Source: an uncultured Pelagibacteraceae bacterium
GTDB taxonomy: Bacteria; Pseudomonadota; Alphaproteobacteria; Pelagibacterales; Pelagibacteraceae
DNA: 64,000 nucleotides
Direction of reading: 5' to 3'
NCBI GenBank assembly: GCA_902604695.1
Contig: CACKZT010000002.1
Coordinates: 62,001 to 126,000, forward strand
Shown: piece by piece, positions 61,949 through 64,000 of the stretch
Numbering within the stretch: the first letter of the stretch is position 1
Layout of the letters: each line of letters starts with the position of its first letter
The notes under the pieces: generated by a model
The model's database searches: none
Told to the model about the DNA's origin: nothing
Seen by the model: the letters and a program-made list of their open reading frames with translations, nothing else
Program-made: the position numbers and the translations under genes

Positions 61949-64000
61949 ATGGCTCAAAACATTTCAGTCCCAGATATAGGAGACTTTCAAGACGTAGAGG
62001 TAATTGAAATTTTAGTAAAACCTGGTGATCAAGTTAATAAGAATGATCCTATCGTCACAATTGAAAGTGATAAATCAAGTGTAGAAATTCCTTCTCCTGC
62101 TGCTGGAGAAATTAAAGATTTAAAAGTAAAAATTGGAGATAAAGTTTCAGAGGGCAGTATTTTGGCCACAATTGAAAATGGTCAAGCAATGCCAGCAAAA
62201 AAAAATGAAGAAAAAGTAAAACAAAAAAAAGAAATTCCAATTCAAGAAAAACCAAAAACTAATGGTGAATTAAATCCTGTAAAACAAGTAAAAAAAGTTT
62301 TTGCTGAACCTGCGTCTAAAGATGATATTGATCCAATAGAAACAAATGAATGGATTGACTCATTAAATTCAGTAATTGAAAACGATGGCTCATCTAGAGC
62401 AAGCTACTTATTAAATAAAGTTATTGCTCAAGCTTACAAGTCAGGTTTGGTTTTACCCGATACAAGAACAACTCCTTATATAAATACTATTCCGCCAGAA
62501 GCTGAGGCAAAGTCAACTGGTGATCAAAATATTGAAAAAAAGATTAGAGCATACATAAGATGGAATGCTGCCGCAATGGTTGTTAAAGCTAATAAAAAAA
62601 GTCCAGAATTAGGCGGTCATATCGGAACGTTTGCATCTGCTGCCACACTTTATGATGTGGGGATGAACCATTTTTGGAGAGCAAAAAATAATAAGTTCGG
62701 AGGTGATTTAATTTATTTTCAAGGTCACTCAGCTCCAGGCATGTACGCTAGAGCATTCTTAGAAGGAAGATTAACTGCGTCTCAGTTAGATGGATTTCGA
62801 CAAGAGGTAAATAAAGGAGGTCTATCCTCATATCCTCATCCATGGCTAATGCCAAACTTCTGGCAGTTTCCAACTGTCTCCATGGGTCTTGGCCCAATCA
62901 TGGGTATATATCAAGCAAGATTTTTAAAATATTTAATTAATCGAGGGTTAATTAAAGATGAGGGAAGAAAAATCTGGGTCTTCTTAGGAGACGGAGAAAT
63001 GGATGAGCCGGAGTCGCTTGGAGCTATTGGATTAGCCGCAAGAGAAAAATTAGATAATTTAATTTTTGTTATCAATTGTAATTTACAAAGATTGGATGGG
63101 CCAGTTCGAGGAAATGGAAAAATTATTCAAGAACTTGAGGGTAGTTTTAGAGGTTCAGGCTGGAATGTAATTAAAGTTATTTGGGGAACTTACTGGGATC
63201 AGCTACTTGCAAAAGATAAATCAGGCTTGCTAATTAAACGCATGAATGAATGCGTAGACGGGGAATACCAAGCTTTTAAAGCTAAAGGCGGTTCTTATGT
63301 TAGAGAGAAATTTTTTGGAAGGTATCCTGAATTAAAGGAACTTGTTTCTTCAATGACAGATAAAGATATTTGGAGATTAAATAGAGGTGGTCATGATCCA
63401 CACAAAGTTTATGCCGCATACGACGCTGCAATGAAAAATAAAGGTTCTCCGACAGTAATTTTAGCTAAAACAATTAAGGGTTATGGAATGGGTAAAACAG
63501 GTGAAAGTGTTAATACTACTCATCAACAAAAGAAATTAGATGAGCAAGATTTGCTTTATTACAGAGATAGATTCAAAGTTCCTCTTACTGACAAGCAAGT
63601 AAAAAACATTGAATATTTCAAGCCTGATGAAAACTCAGAAGAAATGAAATATTTAAAAGATAAAAGATTAAAACTTGGTGGATTTATTCCAGAAAGATCG
63701 TCTTTTGCTAAACAAATTAAAGCACCACCAAAAGATATTTTTGATACTTTCATGAAATCAACAGGTGAGAAAGAAATGTCAACTACAATGGCACTTGTTA
63801 GAATGATGACAGCTTTGCTTAGAGATAAAAATGTTTCTCCAAGATTAGTTCCTATTATTCCAGATGAAGCAAGAACTTTTGGTATGGAGGGTTTTTTTCA
63901 AAAAATTGGTATTTATGCCCACGAAGGCCAAAAGTATGAGCCTGTTGATTCAGAACAATTAAGTTCTTACCGAGAAGATAAAAGCGGTCAAGTATTGGAA
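61949..64000 (+). CDS. aceE: Pyruvate dehydrogenase E1 (AceE type) with fused N-terminal lipoyl domain (partial)
   Basis: The frame is open from ATG 61949 to the right edge (684 codons seen). Residues 1-78 are a complete lipoyl domain, with PDIGDFQDVEVIEILVKPGD and the lipoylation lysine Lys42 in ESDKSSVEIPSPAAG. A lysine/proline-rich linker (about 80-127) leads into homodimeric E1: WRAKNNKFGGDLIYFQGHSAPG, the thiamine-diphosphate motif GDGEMDEPES near 347, and NCNLQRLDGPVRGNGKI. The E1 part looks intact as far as it goes. AceE normally has no lipoyl domain. It decarboxylates pyruvate for acetyl-CoA synthesis with E2 and E3 outside the window. Confidence 0.93.
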   Translation, partial: MAQNISVPDIGDFQDVEVIEILVKPGDQVNKNDPIVTIESDKSSVEIPSPAAGEIKDLKVKIGDKVSEGSILATIENGQAMPAKKNEEKVKQKKEIPIQEKPKTNGELNPVKQVKKVFAEPASKDDIDPIETNEWIDSLNSVIENDGSSRASYLLNKVIAQAYKSGLVLPDTRTTPYINTIPPEAEAKSTGDQNIEKKIRAYIRWNAAAMVVKANKKSPELGGHIGTFASAATLYDVGMNHFWRAKNNKFGGDLIYFQGHSAPGMYARAFLEGRLTASQLDGFRQEVNKGGLSSYPHPWLMPNFWQFPTVSMGLGPIMGIYQARFLKYLINRGLIKDEGRKIWVFLGDGEMDEPESLGAIGLAAREKLDNLIFVINCNLQRLDGPVRGNGKIIQELEGSFRGSGWNVIKVIWGTYWDQLLAKDKSGLLIKRMNECVDGEYQAFKAKGGSYVREKFFGRYPELKELVSSMTDKDIWRLNRGGHDPHKVYAAYDAAMKNKGSPTVILAKTIKGYGMGKTGESVNTTHQQKKLDEQDLLYYRDRFKVPLTDKQVKNIEYFKPDENSEEMKYLKDKRLKLGGFIPERSSFAKQIKAPPKDIFDTFMKSTGEKEMSTTMALVRMMTALLRDKNVSPRLVPIIPDEARTFGMEGFFQKIGIYAHEGQKYEPVDSEQLSSYREDKSGQVLE

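Noticed and set aside
1-64000. Mobile elements, CRISPR arrays, prophage or toxin-antitoxin loci
   Set aside because: No transposase, integrase, regularly spaced repeats or phage genes were seen; the window is continuous core-genome sequence.

Overview
The window reads as a chromosomal segment of a genome-streamlined, very AT-rich marine alphaproteobacterium, most likely SAR11 (Pelagibacterales / Candidatus Pelagibacter relatives). The evidence is the low GC, lysine/asparagine/isoleucine-rich proteins, almost no intergenic DNA (many 1-20 bp overlaps, ATGA and TAATG junctions), an archaeal-type class I lysyl-tRNA synthetase, and alphaproteobacterial gene orders (murA-DUF2948-hisD-infA; rpmH-rnpA-yidD-yidC-argB-HAD-dapD-dapE; bolA/J-protein/cobS/cobT/rpmB; thrS-infC-rpmI-rplT-pheS-pheT-lepA). 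This assignment is an inference from content and style; no ribosomal RNA gene is present to test it.

Layout. 1-9 kb: argJ (cut by the left edge), secA, a photolyase, a NodU/CmcH-type carbamoyltransferase, then a two-gene minus-strand unit of a MetF-like reductase and a GcvT/DmdA-family folate-dependent methyltransferase. 9-15.8 kb (minus): tRNA-Phe, infA, hisD, DUF2948, murA, dcd, two or three very small genes, a DUF255 thioredoxin-fold protein and a VTT-domain membrane protein. 15.9-22.3 kb (plus): rpmH, rnpA, yidD, yidC, argB, a HAD phosphatase, dapD, dapE and a SET-domain protein. 22.3-26.4 kb (minus): truA, fmt, def, a large secreted protein and a small membrane protein. 26.5-31.7 kb: aroK-aroB (plus), bolA (minus), then J-protein-cobS-cobT (plus). 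31.7-35.2 kb (minus): queuosine-precursor transporter, rpmB, pyrD, class I lysK. 35.3-38.8 kb (plus): trkH, ampG, NlpC/P60 peptidase. 38.9-49.6 kb (minus): tRNA-Ser, an apparently frameshifted glycosyltransferase, lepA, pheT, pheS, rplT, rpmI, infC, thrS and a second glycosyltransferase. 49.6-58.3 kb: alpha/beta hydrolase (plus), an epimerase, gltB, gltD (minus), uppP (plus), tRNA-Arg. 58.4-64 kb: acetoacetyl-CoA thiolase (plus), acetoacetyl-CoA synthetase preceded by two tiny genes (minus), and the start of a pyruvate dehydrogenase E1 that carries its own N-terminal lipoyl domain (plus, cut by the right edge).

How the genes fit together. Most of the window is core biosynthesis and translation: arginine (argJ, argB), lysine/diaminopimelate (dapD, dapE), shikimate (aroK, aroB), histidine (hisD), pyrimidine (pyrD, dcd), peptidoglycan (murA, uppP, ampG/NlpC recycling), formylation and deformylation of initiator Met (fmt, def), and ammonium assimilation (gltBD). 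One-carbon metabolism (GcvT-like plus MetF-like) and acetoacetate use (thiolase plus acetoacetyl-CoA synthetase) are the clearest carbon-scavenging functions.

I saw no CRISPR array, insertion sequence, prophage, integrase or toxin-antitoxin pair. No gene-free stretch exceeds about 165 bases once the small reading frames listed here are counted; the longest is 57197-57358, which holds a candidate operator. The observations I find most interesting are the lipoyl-E1 fusion, the chelatase-like AAA+/VWA pair with a J-protein, the methyltransferase/MetF-like pair, a tRNA-Phe with an altered D-loop/T-loop contact, and two cases where a TAG stop codon shares its G with the first base of a tRNA.
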